The notes beneath the pieces are model-generated. The model did no database searches. It saw nothing but the letters and a program-made list of their open reading frames with translations, and was not told the origin of the DNA. Of a stretch of 64,000 nucleotides of DNA, positions 27,641 through 38,899 are shown in pieces. The DNA is taken from NCBI GenBank assembly GCA_963665155.2, contig OY761986.2, positions 186,001 to 250,000 on the forward strand. The letters are read 5' to 3'. Positions within the stretch are counted from its first letter, which is position 1. Every line of letters begins with the position of its first letter. The translations under genes were made by a program, and so were the position numbers. The DNA comes from UBA1141 sp963665155. GTDB lineage: Bacteria; Chloroflexota; Dehalococcoidia; Lucifugimonadales; UBA3495.

Positions 27641-29833
27641 ATGACAACCGATACCAGTGAGAAAGGCCTTGAAACCCTCATCTGCACGGTGCTGACCGGT
27701 TTCGCTCACGATCCGGCGCCAAAGGGCGTGATTCAGGAGCGCCCGGCGGACTACAGCCCGGGTTGGATACCCGGCGACCCACAGGACTATGACCGGGAGC
27801 ATTGCGTTGACCTGGCCCAGCTTTCCGCCTTCCTGCACGAAACCCAGCCCGACGTTGCGCCGTCGCTGGATTTGGGGGAGGACAACCCGGCGCGGCGCCG
27901 GTTCCTGGCCCGGCTACAGGGGGAAATCGCCAGGCCCGGCACTATCGACGTGCTGCGCCAGGGGGTCAAACACGGGCCGCATTCCATTGACCTGTTCTAC
28001 GGCACGCCGTCGCCGGGGAATGTGAAGGCCAGCGTCCTTTACAGCCAGAACCGCTTCAGCGTCACCCGCCAACTCCGCTACAGCATGGACAACGCCCAAT
28101 TGGCGCTGGACCTGTGCTTGTTCATCAACGGCCTGCCGGTTGCCACCTTCGAGCTGAAGAACAGCCTCACCAAGCAGACGGTTGACGGCGCGGTGGAGCA
28201 ATACAAGCGCGGCCGAAATCCCCGTGAGAAGCTCTTCGAGTTCGGGCGCTGCCTGGTCCATTTCGCCGTGGACGACCACGAAGTGCGGTTCTGTACCCAT
28301 CTGCGGGGCAAGGATTCCTGGTTCCTGCCCTTCAATAAGGGCTGGAACGATGGCCGTGGCAACCCGCCCAACCCCAACGGCCTCAAGACCGATTACCTCT
28401 GGAAGGAAGTCCTAACCCGGGACGGCCTGACCAACATCATCGAGAGCTACGCTCAGATTGTCGAAACGAAGGACGACAAGACCGGACGGAAGCGGCGGAC
28501 GCAGATCTGGCCCCGCTACCATCAGCTTGACGTGGTGCGCAAGTTGCTGGCGGACGTTTCCTGTAGAGGGGCGGGAACCAGATACCTGGTCCAGCACTCA
28601 GCCGGCAGCGGCAAGTCCAATTCCATCGCCTGGCTGGCCCACCAAATCATTGGCTTGGAGAGTAACGGCGCTTCCATATTCGATTCGGTCCTCATCGTCA
28701 CCGACCGAAGGATTCTGGACAAGCAGATTCGAGATACTATCCGGCAATTCGCGCAGGTACGTTCGGTTGTGGGCCACGCCGAGACTTCCGGTCACCTCCG
28801 TACCTTGCTGCGCGAGGGCAAGAAGATAGTGATTACCACAATCCAGAAATTTCCCTTCATCCTGGATGCCATCGGCGACGAGCACCGGGGCCGGCGGTTC
28901 GCCATCATCATCGACGAGGCCCATTCCAGCCAGGGAGGGCGCGCTTCGGCGTCGGTATCCGCGGCGCTGGGAGAGGCCGGCACGGATGAGGATGAAGAAG
29001 ATACCACTGAGGACAAGATCAACCGGCTCATGGAGTCCCGGAAGCTGCTGACTAACGCCAGCTACTTCGCCTTTACCGCAACCCCGAAGAACAAGACCTT
29101 GGAGATATTCGGCGCGCCGGAACCGGAGGGTGAGAAGATAACAGACTCAATAGTATCTCAATTGCGTGCCGGACACCCTGACACGGCCATGGGTACTGTG
29201 CGACAGCTATTAGAGCTTGCGATGGCGGTAAAAATAATTGCCATCGACCGAACCGGGGAAACAGCTAAGCGATACCAAGATTTCGATGAAGCCAACTACT
29301 TGCACAAGTCAGTCCAACACAGGTCCGCGCCGAGAGAAGACAATTTCGTCAGATTGAGCGAGATAAAGAGAGAGTACGGGCTAGAAAGAATTCCTGGGCA
29401 GTTTGCTTGGATACTAACGTCGGACGGTTCAAGGCTTCGCAGTATGGAGCAGGTAATTGAATTTGTTGCTCAGCACTATGATGGGGAACAAACTGGGCAG
29501 CGCTTCAGATATAACCAATATATGCTACTCTGGGAGGTGTTGAACAAATGGGGGCACATGTCTAGGTCAGCGTCAAGGCGCAAACTAGGAACTCGATCTA
29601 GCGAAGGGTATCTCCGGGAACACCTTGTCGAGAAATCCTCAGTAGGATTGGACGCCCCTTTGTCGTTAGCGATCTTGCTGTTGGACTCGACACTCTCGAC
29701 ATTGGCATACATAGCTTTTGATCTCACCGGTAATGAACACAATGCAGAGCTACAACCTCTTGAGCAATTGATGAAAGACATTGATGCATCAATCGATGAT
29801 GTTGAACCTGAACTGTTGGCGAACGATTTTTGA
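27641..29833 (+). pseudogene. hsdR: HsdR type I restriction subunit, truncated and fused to an unknown tail
   Basis: From MTTDTSEKGLETLI the frame follows HsdR through the nuclease domain (LALDLCLFINGLPVATFELK, with the E-x-K), Walker A (YLVQHSAGSGKSNSIAWLAH), Walker B (RRFAIIIDEAHSSQGG) and motif III (YFAFTATPKNKTLEIFG). After GAPEPEGEK, near 29135, HsdR homology stops and an unrelated 230-residue helical sequence continues in frame to 29833. Motor domain 2 and the HsdM-binding region are missing, and no hsdM or hsdS is present, so restriction activity is unlikely. Confidence 0.75.
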
Positions 29834-30228
29834 CTGCGCTGGCCTAATACCTCGTCGATTTTGGAATGAGTGGTAGAACTGCCAGCGATGTTATTCAACG
29901 AAACAGCGGCATGCACTGCATGCACTAAAGGTGTTTGCATGGAATGGGGACAGGGGCTAATCGTGGACATGGACTCGTTTAGAACGAATCCCTCATGCGC
30001 CGTTTGGAATGGAGAATGAAGCTCCAAGGTATGTGTATTCGGTGCCCTCGTAGACTTGGTGAAGCCAGAATTGAAGAACGATGTCCTCTACTGGGAACCG
30101 CTACTCCACGGAGCAAAGTCGCTCGAGTTCGCCGCAAGGAGGTTCCAGTTCGATTTGGGGATTGTCGAGCGTAGTGTGGCGTACGACTTTTCCCATCGAC
30201 CATCGGGTTAGGCCGGGGGAGATACCCA
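29834..30228. other. Intergenic, no supported gene
   Basis: Only short shadow frames occur. A ribosome binding site (GGGGGAG) for the following gene closes the region. Confidence 0.5.
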
Positions 30229-30806
30229 ATGGCCCACATGAAGTGGTTTGGAGACGTCTATACGTACACCCACCGCGCTTTGCTTCACGCGATCGCCGAG
30301 CCTGGTGAATGGTTTGTCCACCCCATGTTATTTCGCAGCGAAGGAAAGAGGCCTCGACAACCTGGCGGAGGGCTTGATGCCGCAACTTACGCGGATGCAA
30401 TTGGACTGCCCTTTGAGCATGTGCTCAAAGGCAACGACCGGACTCGTCAACGACTGGAAGGCGATGTCGCCGTTCATCCTGAGTGCCACTTGTTTCTTGA
30501 CCCTGATACTGGCATTTGTGAACGCGAAGCCCAGGAAGATACTTCCTAGCCAAACACCGCCAAGGGAAGATAGTGATGGTTTTTGACCACGCCTACCCGG
30601 ACGGCGGAGCGGCACGTCAGAAAGTCCTAGCTAAGTTGCTGCTGTTTGCCGACAATTGTTTACCGAGCGCAGCCGTGATGGTGCGGGAGCATCGCTGCGT
30701 CTGCTACGTCTTGGTATCCACGGACAGGGCAGTTTTGGCAGACGCCATGCAAGGGATGCGCGACGAACTCCGCATCCCTTGCCGCTGGCTCGTGCCGGGA
30801 CCATGA
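30229..30806 (+). pseudogene. Conserved hypothetical protein (FLDPDTG motif), frameshifted
   Basis: The ATG at 30229 follows GGGGGAG. The product opens MKWFGDVYTYTHRALLHAIA and reaches CHLFLDPDTGI before the frame is lost near 30545. A second frame from 30573 reads MVFDHAYPDGGAARQKVLAK and ends RIPCRWLVPGP. Together they look like one protein of about 190 residues from an uncharacterised family marked by F-L-D-P-D-T-G and V-F-D-x-x. I know of no function. At least one indel separates the halves. Confidence 0.45.
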
Positions 30807-30995
30807 AATTCATCTCCCCAAGGCTGTCTGGTAACCAGGGTTGGTGAATCCTCTATGGACACTGTGTCCAAAGCGCGAACGTCGGAGAAGCCTGGGCTTT
30901 GCATACTGATTTTGGTTCCGGTGCTGATTTACCAACCCCGGCAGTTTGTCACCTACGAAAACCAGCACTGGTTTCGGAATTCTTGTAACGTCGGA

Positions 30996-31395
30996 CTAAA
31001 CGCCTTCCGTCTTTGGTTGTGTCAACATCGCGGAGTAACCCCGCTCATCGACCACGTGGGTCACCGACACCCGGCCCCGGCTGTCGTAGCCGGTGGTGTA
31101 GGCGAACTCCACCTCGGCGCCCCAGGGAACGCGCCCGCCGATGCGCACGGTGCCGCCGCCTGGGTTGCTGCCGCTGTGCGGCCCGCCGGCGCCCTTGACC
31201 ACCACGCCGTTGCGTGAACCCTTCTTCCAGGCCATCACCTTCAGTTCCACCGGCGCCACCTGCTCCGCCGCCGTGGGCTGGAACAGGACACCGTGCAGCC
31301 GCCGCAGCACGTCCCCTGACGCGTTCCGCTGGCCGTTCATGATCTGGGAGAGATGGCCGGTGCTGATGCCCGCCAGCCGGGCCACCTGGTTCTGG
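30996..31395 (-). CDS. Tandem-HTH protein, exon 2 (after group II intron)
   Basis: The frame immediately after the intron reads QNQVARLAGISTGHLSQIMN followed by GQRNASGDVLRRLHGVLF. These are the recognition-helix half of an XRE-type HTH and its trailing helices. A basic tail and a beta-rich C-terminus follow (VEFAYTTGYDSRGRVSVTHV). On its own it would have only half an HTH and no good start; the only candidate is a GTG at 31385 within the domain. Joined to exon 1 it completes a fourth HTH. It ends at 30996 with a normal stop. Confidence 0.7.
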
Positions 31396-31458
31396 GTAAG
31401 GTAGGCCGCCGGCGAGTTACCCCGTGTTACCGGAGCACTTTTCCGTCGGCCCCCTTCC

Positions 31459-31492
<34 letters not shown>

Positions 31493-31501
31493 TCCAGTGT
31501 C

Positions 31502-33313
31502 TTATGCTTCGCAGTTGGGTACATGGTTGGCGTTGGCCCCCTGTTTCAGCGGACGCCCGGCGTGGATGTCCGCGTGGCAGGACCCACAGCCCACCAGCGT
31601 CTTGCGACGCCGCTGGGCCATCATCACCACCCAGGTGGGCCGTTCAGCCCGGCCTTTCTGTCGCAGGTCTTTCAATGCCCGTATGTGGTGCACCTGGACT
31701 TTCACCCTGGAGCCGCAAAGCTCGCAGGTGTCGGCCAGCAGGCGCTGTACGAGTTCCGTCCGACCGTTGATGATGGGGGGATGTTCGTCAACCAGGGTAG
31801 CCGTGGTGTCGCGCGCCAGGGATACGCCTCCCCAGTAGGTTGCCAGCGGTTTCTGGCCTGGGTGTTCTTCCTTCACCATCAAGACCTTTCGGGGGCCTTG
31901 TTCCGTCTGAATCGTGGTCTTGTACGGCTTGAACACCTGGGGGACGCTGATTCTCAGCTTGCCCGCCAGGGTCTTGGCCAGTGACATTCCCATGACCCAC
32001 TGTAGATAGCTTAGAGTGCCCAGCTTGGCCGCCAGCCGGTAGTAGTTGGCGACGCCCCGGAACTCCGCCTGATACAGGTGCACGATGCTGTAGGGCGAGT
32101 CGTGCCGCCGTTCCCCGCGGTGCCAGGGTTTGCCTTTTGCCATGTATTTGGCGCTTTTGACGCGTACAATGTCCCGGGGGACGCGCAGCCCGATGACGCC
32201 GTTGACCGCGCGGCGGCCCTGGGCGTCGAGCTTGGTTGCGCTCTCCTGGACGGTGACCTCGTAGCCGAGGAACCGTGCTGCCTCGGTGCGGCCGTGGGTG
32301 AGCAGGGTCTTGGACTCGGAAAGCTCCAGCTTGAGGCTATCGCCCAGGAACTCCCCTATCCGGTTCTTGATTTCCTCGGCCTCGTTCCTTGGCCCCGCGA
32401 ATCCGAGCAGGAAGTCGTCGGCGTACCGAATGTACCGCAGGCGCCGGTATTCCGGGTCGTGGGTGTTGCCATAGGGCAACGACCGAAGGATAGGGCGCAA
32501 GGACGCCGCCTCCTTTTCACGTCCGGCTTTCCGCAGACCTTGCATCTGACGGACGGTCCTGCCATATTCCGGGTTTTGCCGCCGCCTTTCACCCCGGTTG
32601 TAGGCGGGCAAGAGCACTCCCTCCACGAACCTGTCCAACCGGTCCATGTAGATGTTGGCGAGCATGGGACTCACGATGCCGCCCTGTGGCGTGCCACTGT
32701 AGGTGGCGTGGCGCTTCCAGTCCTCCAGGTAGCCAGCCCGGAGAAGCTGGGAGACCAGCCGCAGGAAGCGGTTGTCGCGGATTTTCTCGCGCATTATCTC
32801 CAGCAGCACCGAATGGTCGATGTTGTCGAAGCAGCCCGAGATGTCCCCCTCGACGAGCCAAGTGGTGCCTGTCCAGGTGCGGGAGATTTCCGTGAGCGCC
32901 GTGTGGCACCCCCGGTGGGGCCGGAAGCCGTGCGACCGGTCGCTGAACTGCGGTTCGTAGTACGCCTCCAGTAGGAGACGCATCACTTCTTGCAGCACCT
33001 TGTCCGACCACGTGGGCAGGCCCGGGGGCCGCCGCTTCCCGTTGGCTTTCGGGATGTATACGCGGCGGGACGGAGTCCACCGGTAGCGCTCGAAGCGGAG
33101 GGCCTCGATGATTGCGCTGATGTCCTCCAGTTTCATCCCATCTGCGGTTTCCCGCGTTGCGCCTGGAGTGAGCGCGCCGTCGTTGCTGGCGATGCGCCCG
33201 TAGGCCATGAGGTACAGGTCCGGGTTCCAGAGTTGGCGGTAGAGGTCGTTCACGGGCAGGCCCCGTGTACCTCGGTCGCGAATGATTCCCAGTACGGTTG
33301 TGGCGTTGCGCAT
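31502..33313 (-). CDS. ltrA: Group II intron reverse transcriptase/maturase with HNH domain
   Basis: The protein has about 603 residues. RT fingers and palm include LPTWSDKVLQEVMRLLLEAY, EGDISGCFDNIDHSVLLEIM, TPQGGIVSPMLANIYMDRLD and the catalytic RYADDFLLGF. The maturase X domain has RHDSPYSIVHLYQAEFRGVA with NYYRLA. The C-terminal HNH endonuclease is CELCGSRVKVQVHHIRALKD with CGSCHADIHAG. The protein would aid splicing, cleave the target and copy the intron. The ATG at 33313 (MRNATTVLGI) is chosen over 33364 because AAGGAAGG lies 8 nt upstream and family members start there. All motifs are intact. Confidence 0.92.
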   Translation of the reverse strand: MRNATTVLGIIRDRGTRGLPVNDLYRQLWNPDLYLMAYGRIASNDGALTPGATRETADGMKLEDISAIIEALRFERYRWTPSRRVYIPKANGKRRPPGLPTWSDKVLQEVMRLLLEAYYEPQFSDRSHGFRPHRGCHTALTEISRTWTGTTWLVEGDISGCFDNIDHSVLLEIMREKIRDNRFLRLVSQLLRAGYLEDWKRHATYSGTPQGGIVSPMLANIYMDRLDRFVEGVLLPAYNRGERRRQNPEYGRTVRQMQGLRKAGREKEAASLRPILRSLPYGNTHDPEYRRLRYIRYADDFLLGFAGPRNEAEEIKNRIGEFLGDSLKLELSESKTLLTHGRTEAARFLGYEVTVQESATKLDAQGRRAVNGVIGLRVPRDIVRVKSAKYMAKGKPWHRGERRHDSPYSIVHLYQAEFRGVANYYRLAAKLGTLSYLQWVMGMSLAKTLAGKLRISVPQVFKPYKTTIQTEQGPRKVLMVKEEHPGQKPLATYWGGVSLARDTTATLVDEHPPIINGRTELVQRLLADTCELCGSRVKVQVHHIRALKDLRQKGRAERPTWVVMMAQRRRKTLVGCGSCHADIHAGRPLKQGANANHVPNCEA

Positions 33314-33824
33314 CTCGCGCACCTTCCTTTCTGAGTTTCGAAGACACCTGCCTCCCTTTGCCATGTACCAGGCTTTCCCTGGCTCAGACTACTACGGAGG
33401 CTCCGTTGCCATAGGACTCGCGTCCCGTAGGCAATCCAATGTTCCTCGATAGCAAACGTGATAGCGCGACTTAGGTGCCTCTTTCGTTCCCTTGAGCGGG
33501 GTCATTCCCCGCTGTCTACCTGTCGGGAAATCCCGGCCACCTACAGCCATTGGCCGGTGAACAGGTAGCTTCGCGTTGTAGGTGTTGTAAGCGAAGGACG
33601 GCACGTTTCATCACTGAGAACTGAGGTTCAAGCAGTGTAGCTTTCACCATATCGCGCGGGTCTTGCGGAGCACCGGCCTAAACACCTTCAGCCGGTCTCC
33701 GCTTTTCCCACATGCTATGGTCCCCTTTGGCTTTCGCCGCCAGGTAAGTGGGCTGACCCAGGGGCATCTTCCCGAGCCCCTCTCGCCTTGAGCAAGGATT
33801 TAACTATCGAGTGACATTGCGCAC

Positions 33825-34648
33825 CTGTAACCGTGGGCATCCATGCGGTCCCACAAGGCGCGCGGGTCAACGTCGCGAGTTTGAGCGGCCTCGACCCTGG
33901 CCGGGCCGTCCAGCGCCGCCTCGATCTTGGCCTGGAAGGCAGGACCCATGTTCCGCTGGCCCCGCGAGGCCTGGATCAGGTAGCCGTAGGACACCCCGGC
34001 CCGCTCCGCCAGGCCCTTGAGGCTCATGCCCTTCTCTCGGGCGCGCTCCCGGATGTAGGTGGTTTCCCCTTTCACCGGGCCGCCCTGGCGGTTTGCGCAC
34101 ACGGCGGGCGCGATCTCCACCTGACCGCCCAGAACCTTCTCCACCCGGGCCTGGACCGCCGGGCTCATGTTGCGGCGACCCCGGCATACGTCGGACATGT
34201 AGCCTGCGGACACCCCCACCCGCTGGGCCAGGTCCTTCTGGCTCAGGCCCAACTCACGGGCCTGCTCCCGGATGGAAGTACTCTCGCCCTGCACCAGCCC
34301 GCCCTGGCGGTAGACGATCCCCTGCCCCGGCACCTCGCCCAGGACCGCCATGGCCCTCTCCCGCAGCATGGGAGACCAGGGCCGGCGCCCGCTGGCCACC
34401 GAGGACAGGTAGCCGTAGTTCACGCCCATCTTCTCCGCCAGTTCCTTCAGGGTGAGGCCCTTACGCCGGGCCGCTGCCCGCAGTTCGCTCTCGGGCTTGC
34501 CCCGGTGCGCCGTCTCTTTCTCCGTTCCGGCGTGCGCCTCCGTGTGCTGTAGAGTGTCGATGTCGCCGTGGCCGTCTCCCAAGCCGTTGAGGCTGGCCGT
34601 CACGTTGTGGGTGATCTCCGTCCTGTCGATGATGGTAATCGCCTTCAT
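33825..34648 (-). CDS. Tandem XRE-HTH protein, exon 1
   Basis: The ATG at 34648 follows GGAGGA. After a 55-residue lead come three tandem HTH domains of about 65 residues. Their cores are LTLKELAEKMGVNYGYLSSV, LSQKDLAQRVGVSAGYMSDV and MSLKGLAERAGVSYGYLIQA. A fourth begins RALWDRMDAHGY and stops at the intron 5' end after AG of a split codon. Splicing gives AG+C (Ser) and the sequence DAHGYSQNQVARLAGIS, a total of 407 residues. The four repeats suggest a protein that wraps or multimerises along repeated DNA sites. Without splicing it ends CAMSLDS a few codons into the intron. Confidence 0.75.
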
Positions 34649-36227
34649 GTCGCTTCCTCCGAAAGGCGAAAAGCGAGGCCGGCCCGAATGGACCGACCCC
34701 GCTCTCCGGTTAAAGATGCAGGTCGTTGGGTGCGGTCCATTCAGCCGCTCTGGTGTCCGCCGGCGAAACACGAAGAGCGGGGCCGCCTCCCCCTCAGTTG
34801 GGAGAGACGACCCCGCTCGTTGGCGCCTATTCGATTGTCAGTGGCGGCCCCACGGAGCCGCCCCGGTTGCCGCCGCGCCGTGCTTTGGGCAGCGGCCCTG
34901 GGTTACCGCCGGTTCACGGGTTGCTCCAACCGGCCCGTAGTGAAAAGAGATTCCAGGTTATGGTCGTTATCCAGCACCTCCTAGTTGTTCTCGTTGATCC
35001 GTCGCCTGTTGCTGACGTTGTTGTCGCCGATGGCCTGCCACAGCTGCTGCCCTTCGCGGGGAGCGACGCCATTCCACCGGCCATCGATACCCTCCCGTGT
35101 CTCACCGCGCTGGACACACTACGCCCACGGTCTGGGTCCGCCATGTAAATGCCGGAATAGTGGGTTGGCGCAAGACGCACCAGGCCCAGGGTCGAGCGCC
35201 GCAACGGAGGACAACGGAATGAGCGTTGGCGGAAGGCGCGGTTAGCCCAGGGTGAAGGTCAGCCGCTCAATCCAACCGCCGGGCGCAAGACGCACTGGGC
35301 CCAGGGCATTACAGTGCAATGTAGAACGCCGATTTCGGGGGTTGGCAGGAATGCGGTTCGCCGAGGTTGAAAGTCGCTGGGCAACCGCTGTGAGAGGAAA
35401 TGGGAGAGGAACGCACTGGGGCCAGCGGCCACGCCGCTGGAAACCGCGTTGCAATGGCAAGCGTCCGATCTGCTGTTCTCCAGCGACCGGAGCGTGTTGA
35501 GAATGCGGTGCCGCTGCTCTTTGTGCGGCAGCTATGCCGCAGTGATGATGAGACAGCCGAAACTTGTCAGCATTTCCGACCGTAGCGTGAAGGGGCAGCG
35601 AAGCATGTCAACCGCTCCGCCAAGGAAACCGATGGGTAATGGGAAGCTGGGGTCGCCGTGCTGTTTCCGGTTGCCACCTCCTCGAATCAGTCCGTGGGGC
35701 AGGAATGTCGCCATGGATGGGGATACCGGGTGAAGCGCACTGGCGCCTCGGGGAATGTCTCTCGCAGACACCCGTCGGGAGAGCGGGGCTCGATCCCTCT
35801 GAGCAGGTCCGGCATGGGCGGCCATTCGGAGAGCAGGGCTCGATCCTATGCGGCCAAACCCGGGTCCAGGGACGGGACCCTCCAGTTTTCTCGGCTGGAA
35901 ACGCTGGCAAAAGCCTGACTACGTAATCCAGTATCCGGCACCGGGTTGCCCCTGGCAAGACCACAAGCGTTCTGACAGCGAAAGTGTTGCCTTTTGTTGC
36001 TCTAAACTCTAATTGCAGGTCCGGGGCCGGAGTCGTTCACCTCCATGATGCAGTCCCTGGGGTCGGGGTTCCGTACCATGGGTCAGGGTTCACCGGCCGC
36101 GGGTAGAGTGTCAATCACTCCCACCAGGCAGCAATTCCCTGGTGGGCGCTCCGGGGAGAGAAGCCTCGATCCTCACGGAGCAGGCCCGGGTGAACAGGGA
36201 TCACGACCCCGGCAACTGTCTTTAATG
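34649..36227. other. Non-coding leader and repeat-rich stretch
   Basis: No gene is supported. The leader of the HTH gene has GAATGGACCG/CGGTCCATTC (34687-34743) and AGCGGGG/CCCCGCT inverted repeats. Further on are degenerate direct repeats: GCGCAAGACGCACYRGGCCC at about 35168 and 35283, and GAGAGCRGGGCTCGATCC at 35779 and 35829 with a diverged copy at 36156. Hairpins include TGCGGCA/TGCCGCA (35522-35539) and CCCACCAGG/CCTGGTGGG (36119-36146). Confidence 0.5.
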
Positions 36228-36420
36228 TCAAGAGGAAATAACGACGATTGCCGGAGTCATGTCGCTCCAGGATGAGCGATGCTTGAGCATGGCGTTGAGG
36301 ATGACGAGCAGCTTGCGCATACAAGCGACCAGGACCAGCTTCTTCGGCTTGCCAGCGGCCAGCAGCCGCTGGTAGAAGTCCCGGATGACCGGATTGACAG
36401 CGCACCCCGCCACCGGAGCC
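36228..36420 (-). pseudogene. IS110-family transposase, C-terminal scrap
   Basis: The minus frame contains AVNPVIRDFYQRLLAAGKPK followed by KLVLVACMRKLLVILNAMLK. This is the end of the IS110 transposase_20 domain (N-P-x-I-x-x-F-Y-x-R-L, C-M-R-K-L-L-x-I-L-N). The DEDD domain and the rest of the gene are absent. Confidence 0.8.
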
Positions 36421-36481
36421 TCAGATACTACCCGACCCTTCCCACCCCGGTCCGGTGATTGAGCATCAGCAACCGGGCCGC

Positions 36482-36523
36482 GCCCTGGTGAACCCGCTGG
36501 TGCGCCATCCGGTTCACCAGGGC
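36482..36523. repeat. Perfect 13-bp-arm hairpin
   Basis: Arms GCCCTGGTGAACC and GGTTCACCAGGGC are separated by 16 nt. Confidence 0.8.
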
Positions 36524-36989
36524 CATGACTCAGCTCGTACACGTTCACCACGCCGCCATCACCGCCGCAGTTGCCAGCGTGGGCCAACCGGCTTCCAGCG
36601 TCGTTACTCTAACCCGCCGCCACGGTCCCGTCTCTACCGCCATCACCGCACCGAGCACCCGAGACTGCTCTCCTGTTCCCCTCGCCAACCTCGCCGCCAC
36701 CAACTCACCGGAGCCAATGCTGCCGCCGCTGCCCAGCCCCGGCCACAAGCCCCGGCCCCCTCCCAATCCCTGGGGGGCAAAATGTATTTCCCCAATAGGG
36801 GCCTTGTCCCCCTGTCCCGAATCCGGCGGGGTACAGCGATGTACCTTTCCAATAGGGCCGATGCACCCCCTGATCGGAACCTGCCCTGGAATCCAAGTGC
36901 TTACACCAATTAGGCTGAAATGGGCGGATTGCCCCCATTTCAGCTACGAATTCCCCGCCACAGACCAATGTGCTCCAAGTCCACATTCC

Positions 36990-37060
36990 TGTACACGTCC
37001 ATAACGTCGAGCCGGACCCCGCAAATACCGCGCCCTGAAAGGGGGGGTGCGCTCACCCCC
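36990..37060. repeat. TGTACACG motif plus hairpin, module 1
   Basis: TGTACACGTCCATAACGTC starts at 36990. A GGGGGTG-CGCT-CACCCCC hairpin follows at 37043-37060, 53 nt from the start of the motif. Confidence 0.6.
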
Positions 37061-38075
37061 GCCTGGCGCTAACCGGGGTCATCAGGCCGTGGATATTCGC
37101 GGACCTCCGGCCACCGCCCCGGGGTCAGCGCCTGCCACGCTCAGTCAGCAACTCCGGCACACGTCACCCCGCCCCAAGAGTGCAATTCCTGCAATACAAT
37201 CCATACAATCAGGTTGACACCGAGCGTCAACAAACTCACTGCCCGTATCGCCCTCCAGACCCACGAATCCAGGTTCATTTGCCTTTGAAATCCCGCCGGT
37301 GGCATTCAGCGGCGCAGTTCAAATTCCCTTACAGGGCTCCCACTGTGAAAATGGCCCCGGAGCGTTTGCACTTTGCCGTTGCCGCCCCTGAGCCGTACCG
37401 CCTGCCCGGCCTCACCGCCACTGGCCGTCAACGCCAGCGCGGCCCGCCGTTGCCCGCCTTGAGCCCTTCTCCGGGGCCATGAGAGAGGAATCAAACCAGG
37501 ACTCGGAGTCGGGAGCAACGCCACGCCGACGCCGTTTTGCTAATCGGGGTCGCCAGGTCAGCGATATTCACGGTCATCCAGTCACCGGCTTGCCTCCGTG
37601 GAAACCGCCGGCATCCAGCCCCGGCTTCAACCAACGCGCCACTCCGTCCCCCCCCCCGGCTGCTGGCAACATTGCGAACGCCACCAGCCGGGGCTGCGAA
37701 TCCTTTGCGGGACAGGGGCTAAACCAAAGCCGTCGCCGTCCAGGTCCTGTAAAGGGACTTCGCCCATGCTATTCAGCCTGGCGACAAGTATGTTCATCAC
37801 GGTGCCAGGACCTCTGCCAGACCCGTTTTCCTGTTCTACCCCGCCACGGCGCGCCAGGTGGGAAGGGGGCTTTAACTGGGTCAGCCACACTGCGCTGGCA
37901 TCGCCGGCCCTGCGCCACCGGCCTGGCCATCTTCCCCACGCATTGCCCGGCCCCGCCGCCACCTGGTCTGACGCCGCCGCCCACCACGTCAATCACACCA
38001 GCTTTCTTCATGGGCTATCCGCGCCGGACCACTACACCCCGCTCTCGTCGCTCGCTCCAACTTTGCTGGACGTTC

Positions 38076-38229
38076 ACTTCCCAAAAGGGAAGTCAACCCC
38101 GATTTTCCGGAACCAGCCCTTTCCCCGGATTGCTTGCAGGAACCGTCCAAATGCCCCGTTTTTCGCCGATTTCACGTTCAGAAAGCCCCCGACTTCCCGA
38201 AAGGGAAGTAATCCGGATCCCTGTACACG
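38076..38229. repeat. Two ACTTCCC hairpins and a TGTACACG motif
   Basis: ACTTCCC-AAAA-GGGAAGT (38076-38093) and ACTTCCC-GAAA-GGGAAGT (38192-38209) differ only in the loop. TGTACACGGGTATACC follows at 38222. Unlike the other modules, no palindrome lies downstream of the motif. Confidence 0.6.
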
Positions 38230-38899
38230 GGTATACCATTACATCCCGACCTCCAACCCCCCCGGCGTCCCGCTCCAGCTCATTTCCCTGCGTATTCCGG
38301 CCCTGGTCAACGCCGACGCCCGTCGCATCACAGCCAGTGCCAGTCCGCTCATTACCTCATGGGTGACGCATGGAGGTTGCCGCCGCCGGGACCCCGAAAC
38401 CGGCTGCCACCGGCCCAACTTGGACAGGCTGACAAGAATGCTCCCTTCCGTTCCTGACACTTCCTGTAGGGAGCCTTGGCACAAAGCTGAAATCCGGCGC
38501 TCCAACCCTGTCAGACCCCTGGGGACCAAGCCGGGGGCATTCTGTTGCAGAACCGGCGCCTCGGCCAGCCCAGCGCAGGCCGCCGAACCCCGTAGCCCAA
38601 TCACCGCGTTCAGCTCGATGAAGCGTTTGACGTGCCAGGTTTGACACGTAATGACGGGAGAATACACGGCCGTCCGGGCATCACCCTGCCCATCCCGCCG
38701 CCGGCCAGCCTGTCAGCTTGGCCGGGGAACCGCCGAGGTCGGCCCCGGCGTATTACCAATTAAGGGCAGTGGGGAAACCCTGTCCTGACCGGAGAATATA
38801 CCTTGTTCCGTGGTAGCGCGTTTCCGAATCGTGGCAGCGGCAACCCGGGCCGCCGGTCCATCCGCAGGGTTGCCCGGGGCCGCTGGGGAGGCGAGGACC

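Larger units (their letters stand above)
36421..38899. other. Long palindrome-rich stretch without supported genes
   Basis: Several long open frames exist on the plus strand (for example 37479-38366 and 37598-38644), but they are Pro/Arg/Ser-rich, overlap one another and show no domains. They look like by-products of high GC. The recognisable content is perfect hairpins and two copies of the TGTACACG motif, listed separately. Confidence 0.5.

Noticed and set aside
30996..31385. Independent small HTH gene starting at GTG 31385
   Set aside because: That start lies inside the HTH helix and has no ribosome binding site. Reading it as exon 2 of the intron-split gene explains it better.
32078..32974. 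298-residue plus-strand ORF in the intron
   Set aside because: It is a shadow of the reverse transcriptase gene.
37479..38644. Two overlapping plus-strand ORFs of 295 and 348 residues
   Set aside because: They have no domains, contain many Pro/Arg/Ser, overlap in different frames and run across hairpins. Coding is unlikely.
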